Assembly: GCA_041753575.1 (NCBI GenBank)
Contig: JBGSUA010000102.1
Location: forward strand, 23,944-87,943
Direction of reading: 5' to 3'
Length of the DNA: 64,000 nucleotides
Source of the DNA: CG2-30-51-40 sp041753575
GTDB taxonomy: Bacteria > Desulfobacterota > DSM-4660 > Desulfatiglandales > Desulfatiglandaceae
The position numbers were made by a program, and so were the translations under genes. The notes beneath the pieces were generated by a model. It saw nothing but the letters and a program-made list of their open reading frames with translations, searched no databases and was not told the DNA's origin. Shown in pieces: positions 26,901-34,875 of the stretch (the stretch's first letter is position 1; every line of letters begins with the position of its first letter).

Positions 26901-27367
26901 TTCTCGGCATCGTAGCGCCTCTTGCGGAAAAGAAAGAACTGAATCTTCGCTCACAGATAGCGGCAGAACTTGCTGAGATGGTCGGAGACCAACGGCGTTT
27001 CGAGCAGATCCTGCTCAACTTGCTCAATAACGCGGTGAAGTTCACCGATCGGGGTGAAGTTGCATTGACGGCGGAACTGGTCTCGGATTTCAAATTGTCC
27101 GATAGAGTTCTGGGAGAAGCTGCAATTCGGCTGAGTGTGTCCGATACCGGTATCGGAATCAGAGCCGACGACCTGGCGACCTTGTTTGAACCATTTCGGC
27201 AGATTGACATGGGTCTGGCGCGAAGTCACGAAGGTACAGGTCTGGGTCTTGCCATTTGCAGACGTCTTGCGGATTTGATGGGGGGTGAAATCCGCGCTGA
27301 AAGCGTCTGGAATAAAGGAAGTGTATTCAGTGTCACGCTGCCGCTGGAGTGTAGGAGCCCATCATGA
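23951..27367 (+). CDS. Multi-PAS/GAF sensor histidine kinase
   Basis: A large 1138-residue kinase without transmembrane segments. Reading in order: PAS (about 30-155), PAS with PAC (about 170-285, ending VVVDITDRKRAEE), GAF (about 300-455), then three more PAS domains (about 475-600, 610-725, 735-855, each ending in a VxDxTE/DISERK-type PAC tail). A coiled coil (860-895) leads to HisKA with phospho-acceptor His908 (SHELRTPLNSIIGF) and HATPase_c (N box NLLNNAVKFTD, G boxes SDTGIGI and GTGLGLAICRRL). It senses cytosolic or redox/ligand cues through PAS and GAF and autophosphorylates. It has no receiver domain; the partner is probably the single-domain response regulator whose ATG overlaps its TGA. 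The ATG at 23951 is chosen over an in-frame GTG at 23936. Confidence 0.93.
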   Translation: MNQDGQLEESGFPRGRLAEREAAKIRLSDMEEALRNAVESFRFIYENASFGYQILDEEARIFEVNPAWLSALGYSRKEVIGRLVGDFLTTHGQDKFRDTLSRLKSTGEIRGIELDMLGKDGSAIPVILDGHITKDQSGRFKQIHFILHGLTESMRSKQELEESQERLSLALDGTKIGIWDWDLTKGRAYWTERTFSILGYEANEVEPTLKNWKKLVHPDDWPGVSENFNLHIKGEIPLFLAEYRTRNKAGQWQWTQTRGKVFRAGEDEKPVRMAGVVVDITDRKRAEERLRLVNRVLKMVSECHQALVRASDEATLLTGFCRILVERGAYRVAWIGFADKDDPGSLRPVAKAGIEKDHLDTINMTWADAECGHTPADTAIRSGQPVICRNIAVESLIGPLSEAQKLGGCISLVALPLRHGGGVLGALVVFGEEACTFDEEHMKLLGELADDLAYGINALRVRSELEQAESAGRKANQMLINIIEFLPDATFVVDQDKRIIAWNRACETMTGVKKQALIGLGDYAYAEPFFGERRPILIDLLDLPSSETERAYKYIHRKGDQIYAESFIQRLHDGQGAHLWCVAEPLYDPEGQRCGAIEVIRDVTEQKCAEEELRHSGERYRTLVEESFDGIFVQRGTKIVFASSRLYEMLGYGKGELEGLDHWIVYHPAYHEITKERAQARMRGEEAPSHYEVKLQRKDGSSFEGEIRAKAICLDGEAGVQVWVRDISERKEAEKRLSDSERKYRELVELANSIILRWNSNGQVTFLNEFGQKFFGYSEEEILGRQVVDTIVPQAESGGRDLGRLMAQITANPKAFERNINENIRRNGERVWIEWANRIITDDKGKVAEVLSIGTDVTERRTAQEALRQAHIELEHRVAERTVELAQAKKRAETADHLKSAFLATMSHELRTPLNSIIGFTGIILQGLAGPLNLEQTKQLEMVRSSSRHLLALINDVLDISKIEAGQLQVASERFDVRECITKVLGIVAPLAEKKELNLRSQIAAELAEMVGDQRRFEQILLNLLNNAVKFTDRGEVALTAELVSDFKLSDRVLGEAAIRLSVSDTGIGIRADDLATLFEPFRQIDMGLARSHEGTGLGLAICRRLADLMGGEIRAESVWNKGSVFSVTLPLECRSPS

Positions 27368-27735
27368 AAGCAAAAATCCTTCTTATAGAAGACAACGAGC
27401 AAAACCGTTATCTGGTGACCTTCCTCCTGGAGCAGCGGGGTCACCAAGTCATTCCTGCGATGTCCGGCTCCTCGGGCCTGGAGCTGGCGACCAAGGTCCT
27501 TCCTGACCTGATTCTACTCGACATTCAGTTGCCAGGCATGGACGGTTATTCCGTGGCGCGCGCTTTGAAAAGTGATCCCCTGCTTAAACCCATCCCCATT
27601 GTCGCGGTCACCTCCTATGCCATGGTTGGGGACCGCGAGAGGGTTTTCGCGGCAGGGGCGGAAGGTTATATCGAAAAACCCATAAATCCTGAGACATTTC
27701 CGGATGAAATAGAACGGTTTATCCGCTCCCGATAA
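27364..27735 (+). CDS. Single-domain response regulator (receiver)
   Basis: A 123-residue stand-alone receiver with the acidic pocket (Glu9/Asp10 in LLIEDNEQNR), the phospho-acceptor Asp53 (LILLDIQLPGMDG), the Thr/Ser switch (VAVTSYAM) and the conserved Lys (YIEKPI). There is no output domain, so it relays phosphate or acts by protein contact, like DivK or CheY. Its ATG overlaps the kinase stop (ATGA). The next hybrid kinase begins 13 bases after its stop, so all three form one transcript. Confidence 0.93.
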   Translation: MKAKILLIEDNEQNRYLVTFLLEQRGHQVIPAMSGSSGLELATKVLPDLILLDIQLPGMDGYSVARALKSDPLLKPIPIVAVTSYAMVGDRERVFAAGAEGYIEKPINPETFPDEIERFIRSR

Positions 27736-27748
27736 AGGAGGCTTTACC

Positions 27749-30175
27749 ATGATCCTCGTGCTCATTGTGGACGACAACACCGAGAATCTATACATGCTGC
27801 GGGCACTTCTGCAAGGTAACGGCTGCGACGTTAACGAAGCCCGCAACGGCGCTGAGGCTTTGAACAGAGCGCGGGAGGCGCCGCCTGACCTAATCATTTC
27901 AGACCTGTTAATGCCGGTTATGGACGGCTACACTCTCCTGCGCCACTGGAAAGCCGATGAACTGCTCCGGCAAATCCCTTTCATCGTATATACAGCCACC
28001 TATACCGACCCCAAGGATAAGACCCTGGCACTGGATCTGGGCGCCGATGCCTTTATCATAAAACCCTTGGATCCGGAGCCATTCTGGGCGAGCATTCAGG
28101 ATATCCTGAAGCAAAAAGAGAACGGCAAGCCTTCGCCGAATGCTGTTCCGGAGATTCCGGAAACGGGATTGATGCAGGAATACAGTGAAGTGCTCGTTCG
28201 GAAGCTGGAAAAAAAGGTCTTCCAACTGGAGCAACTCAAAATCTCGCTGGAGGAGGACATCGCCCGGAGAGAGCAGGTCGAGGCTGCACTTCGAACGGCT
28301 AGACAGGACTGGGAAGACATCTTTCAGGCAATCGGGCACCCTATACTTATCCTGGACATTAATTATGGGATCCTTGCGGCCAACAAGTCGGCGTTGAAGG
28401 CAAGCGGCAGATCCCTTGACGCAATGCTGACCTCAAGATGCTATGATATTTTTCATAAGGATAGCGCTCCGCCGCAAGGCTGTCCCATGGATGCCATTCT
28501 TCAATCAGGTTCGATGGATACAGTTGAAATGGAGGTGGAGGCCCTGGGCTGCCATTATCTTGTCTCCTGCACGCCGGTACTGGGAGAGGATGGTAAGATC
28601 GAAAAGATTATCCATATTGCCGCCGACATCACGGACCGTAAACTGGCCGAAGAGGCACTTCGTGTAAGCGAAGAGAAGTACAGGCGCCTTTTCGAGGAAT
28701 CCCCCGCCCCTGTCTTTGTAAATCTGGTTGACGGAAAGATTACGGACGCCAATAAGGCCTTCGAAGACCTATTGGGTTACACGAGAAAGGAGCTTATAGG
28801 CGCCAGCATCATAGAACTCTACGCCGACCCGGAGGATCGGCCGGGCTTCAGAAGCGCTGTTGAGGAGGCAGGATTTGTCAAAGATTACCCCATTCGATTC
28901 AAGAAGAAAGACGGCACGCCTGTCAACTGCATTACTTCAGCAAGCGTACAGAGGTCGGAGGACGGGAAAATCAAGGGCTACCGCGGTATCCTGCGCGATC
29001 TTACCGTTGAAAAGTCTTTGCAGGCTCAACTCCTTCAGGCTCAGAAAATGGATGCCTTCGGCGCGCTCGCGGGGGGCGTTGCCCATGATTTCAATAATAT
29101 CCTGCAAGTGGTCCTTGGATACACAGATTTGCTTCTAACTGATGAGAAGCTGCCGCCGAGTTGCCTTCAGGATTTAAAGACGATTTGCGAAGCAGCACGC
29201 CGTGGGGCTGACCTGGTTCAAAGACTACTTATTTTCAGCAGGAAGGTTGAAACCAGACATCAACCGACTAATCTCAATTTCCGTATTACCGAACTGAGAA
29301 AAATGCTGGAGAGGACGATCCCCAAGATGATCGGAATCGAGGTTTCGCTGGCCGAGGATCTGGCAAGGATCAACGCCGATCCCCTTCAGATAGATCAGGT
29401 CCTTATGAACCTGGCAGTGAATGCGCGTGACGCGATGCCCGACGGGGGAAAGCTGATCATAGAAACAGCCAATATCGTCATTGATAAGGAATATGCAGGA
29501 AGACATGTTGACGTAAAACCTGGCCGATATGTGCTCTTAACAGTCACTGACACCGGGATAGGGATGAATAAAGACATCATGGAACATATCTTCGAGCCCT
29601 TCTTTACTACCAAAGAAGCCGGCAAGGGAACCGGGCTGGGCCTTGCCATTGTCCATGGGATTGTTAAGCAGCATGGAGGCCACGTAAAGTGCTACAGTGA
29701 ACTTGGTGTGGGGACCACCTTCAAAATTTATCTGCCCTATATGGCCGCGAATGAGAAGATTGAGGAAGTCAGACCCAGACAAATGCCGAGAGGCGGATCT
29801 GAGACCATACTTCTCGTGGACGACGAGGAATCTATCCGTAAATTTGGGTCCACCATCCTGAAAAAGGCCGGTTACTATGTTATTACGGCATCTAACGGGA
29901 AGGAGGCACTAGAGAAGTATATTGCACACAGCAAGAAGATAGCCTTGGTCATTCTTGATTTCATTATGCCCGAGATGGGCGGAAAGAAGTGTCTTGAGGG
30001 CCTATTGGGCGTTAATCCCTACGTCAAGGTGGTTATTGCGAGCGGTTATTCGGGCGTCGGCCACACCAAAGACGCGCTGGAACAAGGTGCAAGGGGTTTT
30101 CTCAACAAGCCTTACGATATCTATCAGATGCTGGAGGTAGTTCGCACGCTGCTTGATGAAGAAAAAGGAGCGTGA
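27749..30175 (+). CDS. Hybrid histidine kinase: receiver-PAS-PAS-HisKA-HATPase-receiver
   Basis: An 808-residue soluble hybrid kinase. The N-terminal receiver has phospho-acceptor Asp52 (LIISDLLMPVMDG) and conserved Lys (IIKPLDP). A coiled-coil linker (about 145-175) is followed by two PAS domains (about 180-300 and 305-420). HisKA carries His446 (GGVAHDFNNILQVV), and the HATPase has N box NLAVNARDAMPDGG and G boxes TDTGIGM and GTGLGLAIV. A C-terminal receiver has Asp737 (LVILDFIMPEMGG) and Lys (FLNKPYD). Receivers at both ends allow input from the upstream kinase and output or feedback from its own. There is no DNA-binding domain in the three-gene set, so the final output lies elsewhere. Confidence 0.93.
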   Translation: MILVLIVDDNTENLYMLRALLQGNGCDVNEARNGAEALNRAREAPPDLIISDLLMPVMDGYTLLRHWKADELLRQIPFIVYTATYTDPKDKTLALDLGADAFIIKPLDPEPFWASIQDILKQKENGKPSPNAVPEIPETGLMQEYSEVLVRKLEKKVFQLEQLKISLEEDIARREQVEAALRTARQDWEDIFQAIGHPILILDINYGILAANKSALKASGRSLDAMLTSRCYDIFHKDSAPPQGCPMDAILQSGSMDTVEMEVEALGCHYLVSCTPVLGEDGKIEKIIHIAADITDRKLAEEALRVSEEKYRRLFEESPAPVFVNLVDGKITDANKAFEDLLGYTRKELIGASIIELYADPEDRPGFRSAVEEAGFVKDYPIRFKKKDGTPVNCITSASVQRSEDGKIKGYRGILRDLTVEKSLQAQLLQAQKMDAFGALAGGVAHDFNNILQVVLGYTDLLLTDEKLPPSCLQDLKTICEAARRGADLVQRLLIFSRKVETRHQPTNLNFRITELRKMLERTIPKMIGIEVSLAEDLARINADPLQIDQVLMNLAVNARDAMPDGGKLIIETANIVIDKEYAGRHVDVKPGRYVLLTVTDTGIGMNKDIMEHIFEPFFTTKEAGKGTGLGLAIVHGIVKQHGGHVKCYSELGVGTTFKIYLPYMAANEKIEEVRPRQMPRGGSETILLVDDEESIRKFGSTILKKAGYYVITASNGKEALEKYIAHSKKIALVILDFIMPEMGGKKCLEGLLGVNPYVKVVIASGYSGVGHTKDALEQGARGFLNKPYDIYQMLEVVRTLLDEEKGA

Positions 30176-30322
30176 AAGGATTTTCTCATTGCCCGTTCAA
30201 GGATATTCGCCTTGGAAACATCAAAGCATGCCTGCGTTGTAGTGGAGTTTGGAGAGGCACGGGATTTTGACAGCTTTAAAGCAGATTTTGAGCAGATCCG
30301 TATGAGCTTCAAGCTCAAGTGA
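30176..30322 (+). other. In-frame 48-codon extension after the hybrid kinase stop
   Basis: Directly after the hybrid kinase TGA, the same frame stays open for 48 codons to a TGA at 30320. Its composition is protein-like (ACVVVEFGEARDFDSFKADF). The only non-ATG start candidate is TTG at 30212. It may be a separate small gene, a readthrough extension or the relic of a removed domain. I recognise no family. Confidence 0.25.
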
Positions 30323-30384
30323 CTTTCAGCCTTTTGGACGCAGGTCACGGAACAGGCCGCGCTTGAAATCGAAAGGGATATACA

Positions 30385-31131
30385 GTGACTACCTATAGGA
30401 TACATCCCATCGTCATGGGAACAAAGGTATTTGACAAGGGCATGATGACATATCAGCACGGATACGGCAGACAATACGTTATTCCCATCTATTGCTGGTA
30501 TCTGGAGGGAGGCGATAGAAAAATCATTGTTGATACAGGCGAGATGAACCCGATCAGATCAAAGGACAGAGAAGAAAAGATAGGCGGAAGGATCTATTCC
30601 TTTGAGGAGGGGTTAAGCCGCTGGAGTTTGTCCCCTGAAGATATAGATGTCGTCATTCACACCCACCTTCATAACGATCACTGCGAGAACGACTTTAAGT
30701 GCAAAAACGCCGAGATATTTGTCCATGAAAAGGAATTGGAAAGCATCCACAATCCTCATCCGCTGGACTTTCGCTATCTGGCCGACTACTTGGAGGAGGC
30801 GGAAGAAAACGGTCAGATCAGAACAGTCTCCCGGGACGGAGAGATCCTGCCGGATATCGAGGTCATGCACACGCCTGCTCACACGCCGGGAGGTCTTACA
30901 ATATTTGTCAATACAACCGGAGGCAGCGCGGCCATAACGGGTTTCTGCGTGATCATGGAGAACTTCTATCCGTCCAAAGAGATTACTTCAATGGAGATGG
31001 AGGTGATCCCGCCCGGAACTCACGTTAACGCTTACGATGCCTATGACATCCTGCTTAAGGTGAAGAAGAAGGCCGATATCCTTATCCCGCTTCATGAACC
31101 CGGATTCGCCTCCGTGGAAAGCATACCTTGA
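30385..31131 (+). CDS. Metallo-beta-lactamase-fold hydrolase, AHL-lactonase-like family
   Basis: A 248-residue protein with the metal motif THLHNDHCEND (HxHxDH) near residue 95, a third His in MHTPAHTPGG, and the last His in LIPLHEP near the C-terminus. In AiiA-type lactonases a bridging Asp precedes the ENF segment; here the aligned segment is ITGFCVIMENF, with no Asp. The family hydrolyses lactones and other esters in the cytosol. Loss of the bridging ligand suggests a mononuclear site or altered chemistry. A GTG start is preceded by AAAGGGA. The DUF2284 gene starts 20 bases after its stop and is probably co-transcribed. Confidence 0.85.
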   Translation: MTTYRIHPIVMGTKVFDKGMMTYQHGYGRQYVIPIYCWYLEGGDRKIIVDTGEMNPIRSKDREEKIGGRIYSFEEGLSRWSLSPEDIDVVIHTHLHNDHCENDFKCKNAEIFVHEKELESIHNPHPLDFRYLADYLEEAEENGQIRTVSRDGEILPDIEVMHTPAHTPGGLTIFVNTTGGSAAITGFCVIMENFYPSKEITSMEMEVIPPGTHVNAYDAYDILLKVKKKADILIPLHEPGFASVESIP

Positions 31132-31150
31132 GGAGGAAAAACTGCGATAA

Positions 31151-31732
31151 ATGAATCCTGAAATTCTCAAGAACGAGGCCTTGCGGCTGGGAGCCTCTGA
31201 CGCCGTTTTCATAAAGACTTCTTCCATATCCGTGGAAGAGGCGCTTGTTGAGATGTGCAGGACGCCCGGCTGCACCGGCTACGGCAAGAGCGCCAATTGC
31301 CCTCCACATGTCATGGGGCCCCAAGACGCGCGGGTTTTTGTAGCCGGCTTTAAGGAGGCCCTGCTTTTCAAGCTTGCTGTGGAGCCATCGCTTCTCCTCT
31401 CCGATGATAGGTTCAAGATATTTGAACTGGTCTTTCGCATCGCGGCAGGGCTTGAACTGAAGGCCCGCTCTTTGGGATTCAGGAAGGTAAAAGCCCTTGC
31501 CGCAGGCTCCTGCAAGCCGGTCTTCTGCAATGAAGAACCCTGCGCAGCCCTTGTCGGTAAAGGCGAATGCAGACATCCTTCACTTGCCAGACCCTCAATG
31601 GAGGCCCTTGGTATAAATGTATTCAAGCTCGCTGAGGAGGTCGGTTGGCCGATCCACCGAATAACAAAGACCAGCGATCCGGGGGGCATCCCCTCAGCCA
31701 TGGTCTCGGGGATGGTGCTTTTCAGCGTTTAG
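31151..31732 (+). CDS. DUF2284 metal-binding protein
   Basis: A 193-residue protein of the DUF2284 family (predicted metal-binding), with the cysteine-rich pattern CRTPGCTGYGKSANCPPH near residue 36-53, then AAGSCKPVFCNEEPC near 117, and GECRHP with RPSMEALGI. The cysteines suggest an Fe-S cluster or zinc site. No function is established for the family, which is common in anaerobes. It is probably cotranscribed with the metallo-hydrolase upstream (20-base gap, with GAGG in it). Confidence 0.85.
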   Translation: MNPEILKNEALRLGASDAVFIKTSSISVEEALVEMCRTPGCTGYGKSANCPPHVMGPQDARVFVAGFKEALLFKLAVEPSLLLSDDRFKIFELVFRIAAGLELKARSLGFRKVKALAAGSCKPVFCNEEPCAALVGKGECRHPSLARPSMEALGINVFKLAEEVGWPIHRITKTSDPGGIPSAMVSGMVLFSV

Positions 31733-31849
31733 GGTCTTAGCCTCTTACACCTTATATGATCGCACAATATCATCCTGGAATTTAGGTGGAATTGTTTGGA
31801 AGACTTTAATGCGGAATCCTCTTGGGACTGTTGTACCTGAGCTGATTGC

Positions 31850-32959
31850 CTATTCCGAAACATAGGGAAGGGGCCATATCCTGAAGTAGTCTCTTATGCG
31901 AATCCACACTCCTACAAGGCCCTCCGGCTCAAATATGATGAAAAGGATGATGAGACCTCCAAAGACAAGCTCCTTTACAGGTCCGAGGATTATGGTGATG
32001 TTGGGATCATAGACCTGAGCCAGGAAGCTAACTGCCTGATCCAGCAGCACCGGGACAAGGGTTATGAAAATCACGCCGAAGACAGTTCCCACAATCCTTC
32101 CCAGACCCCCCACAAGCACCATGGCCAGTATTATTATTGAATGCAGGAAGCTGTAGTCTCCTGGAATGGCCGTTCTGAGGAGACCAGCGAAGAGGGCGCC
32201 GGCGACCCCCGCGTAAAAGGATGCAAGCCCAAAGGAAAGCAGCTTGTATCTGAAGATGGATATGCCGATTATCTCCGCGGATACATCGTTGTCCCTTATG
32301 GCGATAAACGCCCTTCCTATTTTTGAGCGTGTTATATTCTTGGCCCCCCAGACAAGCAGAAGCGTCAGCAGAAAAAGGAAGACAAAGTAGGAGAGGTTTT
32401 TCTCAAGGGATATGCCCAGGAAAAATGGAGTGGGGAGTTCCAAACCCCTTGTGCCCTTCGTTACACCCTCCCAGTGTATGATCACGTAGTCAATGACGAA
32501 CTGGAAGGCCAGGGTTGCAACCATCAGATAAAAACCCTTGATCCTGAGAGATGGGGTGCCGACTATGATACCCAGGGCCGCTGCTGAAAGCCCGGCCGCC
32601 GCAACCGAGATAGCGAATGGAACTCCGAACCTGGTTATCAGGAGGGCCGATGTATAAGCCCCGGCGCACATGAAGGCCGCATGCCCCAGGGAAAGAAGCC
32701 CGGTGAATCCCACCAGCAGATTAAGCCCTGTCGCTGCTATGAGGTTGACCAGGATAAGATTCATGATGAAATAATGATATTCGTTTGCTCCGATCCCAAC
32801 CCTTGAGCCGAGGACCATAAGACCAACAAGAAGCAGAAACACGGCGAACCATAGCCTCTTAAACCTGGTTCTGAAAATCCTTTCGTCCTGCCTGTAACCG
32901 AATGCCGCGTTGGAGGAAAACAGATCGTTGTAAAGCTCGGAGACGGATCTCAAGGTCAT
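31850..32959 (-). CDS. livM: Branched-chain-type ABC transporter permease (LivM)
   Basis: A 369-residue inner-membrane permease with about nine to ten helices. The family signature is present in LLVGFTGLLSLGHAAFMCAGAYTSA and the cytoplasmic loop in AIRDNDVSAEIIGISIFRYKLLSFGLAS. It pairs with LivH to form the transmembrane channel of a HAAT-type importer. Its ATG overlaps the stop of the acyl-CoA synthetase gene (ATGA), so it is the last gene of a six-gene operon. The substrate could be an amino acid, an aromatic acid or a short-chain acid. Confidence 0.92.
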   Translation of the reverse strand: MTLRSVSELYNDLFSSNAAFGYRQDERIFRTRFKRLWFAVFLLLVGLMVLGSRVGIGANEYHYFIMNLILVNLIAATGLNLLVGFTGLLSLGHAAFMCAGAYTSALLITRFGVPFAISVAAAGLSAAALGIIVGTPSLRIKGFYLMVATLAFQFVIDYVIIHWEGVTKGTRGLELPTPFFLGISLEKNLSYFVFLFLLTLLLVWGAKNITRSKIGRAFIAIRDNDVSAEIIGISIFRYKLLSFGLASFYAGVAGALFAGLLRTAIPGDYSFLHSIIILAMVLVGGLGRIVGTVFGVIFITLVPVLLDQAVSFLAQVYDPNITIILGPVKELVFGGLIILFIIFEPEGLVGVWIRIRDYFRIWPLPYVSE

Positions 32960-34875
32960 ACCTCCTCTAGGGCCACTACGCCTCTGAAGGCGGATGCCCG
33001 GCCATCTTCATAGCGTATCTCTATATCCAGATTATGGCTTTTCTTTGCACTGTAAAGGTCTTCTATCAGGGCATTGTATCTTTCGTTTACAAAGGCCCTC
33101 CTGACCTTCTTTGTCCTTGTGAGTTCCCCGTCATCCGGGTGCAGGGTCTTTATCAGTATGGCAAAGCGTCTGATCCTTATGTTTGCCGGAAAGCGCGTGC
33201 AGATGGACCCTATTTCCTGCCGGATGAGGGCATAGACCTCTGCCCTCTGAGATAGATCCTGTATCGTGGTAAAGGACATTCCTCTTTTTTTGGCCCAGTT
33301 CCCTACGTTTTCAAGGTCTATGCTCACTATGGCAACAACAAAAGCCCTTCCCGCGCCGCAAACAAGAGCTTCGTGGATGTAAGGGCTGAACTTGAGGCGG
33401 GTCTCTATGTCCTGGGGGGCGAACCTGGTTCCGTCGGTGAGAGTCATTACATCCTTTGCCCTGTCAAAGACGTAGAGATGTCCGTCCTCGCCGAAATAGC
33501 CCGTATCTCCGGTTTTTAAGAACCCGTCTGAGGTGTAGCCCTCCCGTGTGGCCTCCTCGTTTTTGTAATAGCCAAGATGGGTGTTCTTTCCCTTGACCAG
33601 AATCTCTCCTTCCTTTGAGATCTTCACTACCACCCCGGGAATGGCGACTCCAACGGTCTCGGGCCGGACATCGTCTTCCCTGTGGGTGGTTGCGATGCCT
33701 GCGCACTCAGATTGGCCGAATACCTGCCGCAGATCAATTCCCAGGGCCTTGAAATACTTGAATACCTCCGGGGAGATGGCTCCTCCTCCAGTGACTGCCA
33801 TCTTTACCCGGCCAAGGCCCACCTTGTTTTTGAGGGGGCGGATCACAAAGAAATCCGCAAGGGGGCCGAGGAGCCTTATCAAGATCCCCGGCCTCTGGCC
33901 GGCCAGTGCTGCTTCCGTATTCTTGAGGCCAAATTTCATGGCAAGTCTGTAGCAGGAGCGTTTGAAGAAATCGGCATTCTCCATCGCTGCCTGGATCGTT
34001 GAGATGATGAGCTCCCATACGGCCGGTGTGCCTCCGAAATAGTAAGGCTGAAGCTCAAGAAGATCCTTTCTGAGGGTCTCGGTTTCCTCCGGGAAATTGT
34101 AGTGGGCCCCCACAGTGAGAAAGCGCACAACGTTGTAGAGCTGCTCCCCTATCCATGCGAGCGGGGCCGCCGAGAGAAGTTCGTCCCCCCTGTTCATCCT
34201 CACCACCTGACCATAGCTCTCAGAGGCGAACAGGAGGTTTTCATGGCTCAGGATGGAGAGCTTTGGTTTTGCCGTGGTCCCGGAGGTCGTAAGCATGATG
34301 GCAGGCGCCGCGGGATCTACTTTAGCGGCCTTTTCCGCAAGATAGTTACCATTTCCTGATCCCTCCAGCCTCTTGCCCATCTCGATCAGGTCCTCAAAGC
34401 GCATGAGAAAGGAGTGTTGCCTGTAGTAGTGGCTCATTCCCCTCGAGTCCCAGACTATCACCTTTTTTACTGTGCTCTTTATCTGTTCCCAGATGGATAT
34501 GATCTTGTCGGCCTGCTCCTGATCTCGCAATACAAGTATCGCCGATTCGGCATAGGATATGAGGTAGCGTATCTCCTCGGGCAGGCTGTCCGGATAGGCC
34601 CCTGTAGGAATACCCCCTGCCGCCATGGCCGCGAACTCGGCGATGATCCACTCCGGCTTGTTGTCTCCGATTATGAGAAGATTCTGTCCTGTGCCGAAAT
34701 CAAGGGCCTCAAGAGCCAGGGCAAACCGCCGCACCTCTGCCTCGAAACCGGCCCAGGTCATGGGCATCCATATGCCGAAGCGCTTTTCCCTTATCGCGAC
34801 CTCATCCGGCATCTCAATGGCGTTTTTGACGATAAGGGCGATCAGGCTGTCGGCACGCGCAGAATCAATCGTCAT
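32956..34875 (-). CDS. AMP-forming acyl-CoA synthetase (long-chain-type) within the liv operon
   Basis: A 639-residue adenylate-forming enzyme. The P-loop-like motif is MLTTSGTTAKPKLSILSHEN. The middle motifs are VFGQSECAGIATT and TGDTGYFGEDGHLYVFDR, with the hinge just after the last, and the catalytic Lys lies in TRTKKVRRAF near the C-terminus. It activates a carboxylic acid with ATP and CoA. Length and motifs fit long-chain fatty-acyl-CoA synthetases (FadD15-like). Stops and starts overlap by four bases (ATGA) with livG upstream and livM downstream. It is therefore translated with the transporter, suggesting that the imported acid is trapped as its CoA ester. Confidence 0.92.
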   Translation of the reverse strand: MTIDSARADSLIALIVKNAIEMPDEVAIREKRFGIWMPMTWAGFEAEVRRFALALEALDFGTGQNLLIIGDNKPEWIIAEFAAMAAGGIPTGAYPDSLPEEIRYLISYAESAILVLRDQEQADKIISIWEQIKSTVKKVIVWDSRGMSHYYRQHSFLMRFEDLIEMGKRLEGSGNGNYLAEKAAKVDPAAPAIMLTTSGTTAKPKLSILSHENLLFASESYGQVVRMNRGDELLSAAPLAWIGEQLYNVVRFLTVGAHYNFPEETETLRKDLLELQPYYFGGTPAVWELIISTIQAAMENADFFKRSCYRLAMKFGLKNTEAALAGQRPGILIRLLGPLADFFVIRPLKNKVGLGRVKMAVTGGGAISPEVFKYFKALGIDLRQVFGQSECAGIATTHREDDVRPETVGVAIPGVVVKISKEGEILVKGKNTHLGYYKNEEATREGYTSDGFLKTGDTGYFGEDGHLYVFDRAKDVMTLTDGTRFAPQDIETRLKFSPYIHEALVCGAGRAFVVAIVSIDLENVGNWAKKRGMSFTTIQDLSQRAEVYALIRQEIGSICTRFPANIRIRRFAILIKTLHPDDGELTRTKKVRRAFVNERYNALIEDLYSAKKSHNLDIEIRYEDGRASAFRGVVALEEV

